DNA of 64,000 nucleotides from Bacteroides sp. OM05-12 (GTDB lineage: Bacteria > Bacteroidota > Bacteroidia > Bacteroidales > Bacteroidaceae). The position numbers and the translations under genes are program-made. Of the stretch, positions 62,937-64,000 are shown one piece after another (position 1 is the stretch's first letter; each line of letters starts with the position of its first letter). Location of the stretch: contig NZ_QSUN01000003.1 of assembly GCF_003438995.1 (NCBI RefSeq), forward strand, positions 101,497-165,496. The letters are read 5' to 3'. A model generated the notes under the pieces. That model made no database searches and was not told where the DNA came from. It worked only from the letters and a program-made list of their open reading frames with translations.

Positions 62937-64000
62937 TCTGAAGTCCAATTGTTTTTAAAATCTTTTATTTTTTTCCTTAACTCTCTTGACCGTTTTTCAT
63001 CTATTTCTTTATTAGAAATAACAGATTTAGTTACAACCCATTTACCTTCACTATGACTTTCTCTTCCTTGATGATTTATCGGCAACTCTCCATTTGCCCT
63101 AGCTGTTTCTAATTCCGCTCCTTTTATTACATTTTTTTCTTCTTTCGTTCCATATTTAGAATCATATTTTTCATTTTGTTTATCAAATTTATCATTTACA
63201 GCATGTGCAGCTTCATGTTCAAGCCCTGTTGCCGGAGATAATATATTCCCATCATCCAATTTTAATCCTGCATTTGGATTAAACCTAATAAGTCCTTTAT
63301 TATTTGAAACATATTTATTATCTTTATCTGTCTCAACTATTTCAATTTTTATTTTAGCATTTGTCACAATTACTTTCAGATTATTTCCTCCTCCATTTTT
63401 TATATTATAATTATAAGCAGAAATAACCGAATTTACAAATTTATTTCTCGGTGCATTATTCTCATTTTGACCATTAAAAATAAAGTTCACTTGTTTTCCT
63501 CTTTCATTCTGGTACCAAATTACAATATCCATACCATTGGGGTCGATATACATAATCGGATTATTATTACAATAAGCATAGGGACTTATCGAATAATATT
63601 TCTCACACATAGGATCCATCGTATTAAATCGTCCTAACACGGGATCCTGCATCCGGGCACTGAAATCATACAAATCAACTCCATGCATACGCTCTAACTC
63701 TTTACCGCCATATTTATATTTCTGAACATCACCACCACTACTTTCACCAAATAATCCACCAAAAGGATAATAATGATTTACCTGCTCTATACCGCCTGAT
63801 TCATTTGCTACCACACGATTATTACCCTGATGATCTTTTAAATAGAAATGAAATGTACGATCTTTACAGGCAATATATCCTTCAGACAACAGTATTTTAA
63901 CCAATGTATCATTCTCATATACAAAGTTATCACAATAATCCGTATATCCACTATAAACAATACTCATATTTACTCCTCCGCTTCTCTGCATACTTCCTTC
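62933..64000 (-). CDS. RHS core protein with HExxH (M91-like) toxin tip, 5' truncated by window edge
   Basis: The frame stays open to the end of the window, so the true start is outside; the ATG at 63991 is internal. Residues after it carry the RHS-associated core: FYLKDHQGNNRVV, YYPFGGLF, KYKYGGKELERMHGVDLYDF, RMQDPVLGRFNTMDP and YAYCNNNPIMYIDPNG, after which RHS toxins diverge. The C-terminal ~205 residues are a likely toxin domain with LEHEAAHAVNDKF, a zinc-peptidase HExxH, and a later ELETARANGELPINHQGR reminiscent of M91 (NleD-like) effector domains. The stop overlaps the next gene by ATGA. Confidence 0.82.
   Translation of the reverse strand, partial: EGSMQRSGGVNMSIVYSGYTDYCDNFVYENDTLVKILLSEGYIACKDRTFHFYLKDHQGNNRVVANESGGIEQVNHYYPFGGLFGESSGGDVQKYKYGGKELERMHGVDLYDFSARMQDPVLGRFNTMDPMCEKYYSISPYAYCNNNPIMYIDPNGMDIVIWYQNERGKQVNFIFNGQNENNAPRNKFVNSVISAYNYNIKNGGGNNLKVIVTNAKIKIEIVETDKDNKYVSNNKGLIRFNPNAGLKLDDGNILSPATGLEHEAAHAVNDKFDKQNEKYDSKYGTKEEKNVIKGAELETARANGELPINHQGRESHSEGKWVVTKSVISNKEIDEKRSRELRKKIKDFKNNWTSE

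Noticed and set aside
1..64000. tRNA, rRNA, riboswitch
   Set aside because: I looked through the intergenic stretches by eye and saw no cloverleaf, rRNA or known riboswitch core.

Overview
The window looks like the chromosome of a gut Bacteroides species or close relative. It has an adjacent SusC/SusD pair, lipoproteins with Bacteroidetes-type lipoboxes, and many intergenic promoters of the Bacteroides form (TTTG near -33, TAnnTTTG near -7) rather than E. coli-type boxes. I see no tRNA or rRNA gene, CRISPR array or intact insertion sequence.

Region 1 (16-15909, all minus strand) is a polysaccharide utilisation locus. An AraC regulator with its own well-formed promoter is followed by a five-gene operon: GPI-type cupin, ROK sugar kinase, ManA-like protein, second GPI-type cupin and MFS sugar porter. 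A second unit holds SusC, SusD, a GH66-like glycanase and a VCBS-repeat protein. Both units carry the same ~22-bp upstream element, 37 nt from the -7 box in each case, so they are probably one regulon. The predicted route is capture and import of a glycan (alpha-1,6-glucan-like if the GH66 call holds), cytoplasmic uptake, phosphorylation and isomerisation.

Region 2 (16006-23282) holds a repeat-bearing intergenic stretch, a gldF-gldG fusion, an anchored protein of unknown function, a PhnP-like metallo-hydrolase, murB and a lipoprotein.

Region 3 (23402-41739) is a surface-protein island. Two paralogous TPR lipoproteins with one membrane segment and a C-terminal helix-turn-helix each precede genes for large secreted proteins: an LRR protein, and an operon of three proteins with gingipain-like cleaved-adhesin domains. 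All four secreted products end in T9SS-like tails.

Region 4 (41830-57250) is mostly housekeeping: threonine dehydrogenase and 2-amino-3-ketobutyrate CoA ligase (divergent), a SNF2 helicase, pheS, an MFS exporter, nth and pgk. Within it lies a tight five-gene minus-strand cassette (HPr-kinase-like, S24/S26 peptidase, PqqD-like, nucleotidyltransferase, ABC exporter) that resembles peptide-modification machinery but has no visible precursor or cyclase. The 42283-42901 gap holds a candidate structured RNA, a perfect 28-bp palindrome and a terminator.

Region 5 (57251-64000) is AT-rich and accessory: inverted-repeat elements, one of which recurs at 28.1 kb, an RHS/YD-type shell protein, decayed gene remnants, and an RHS core with an HExxH (M91-like) toxin tip. 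The RHS core gene is cut by the window edge and overlaps a candidate immunity gene by ATGA.
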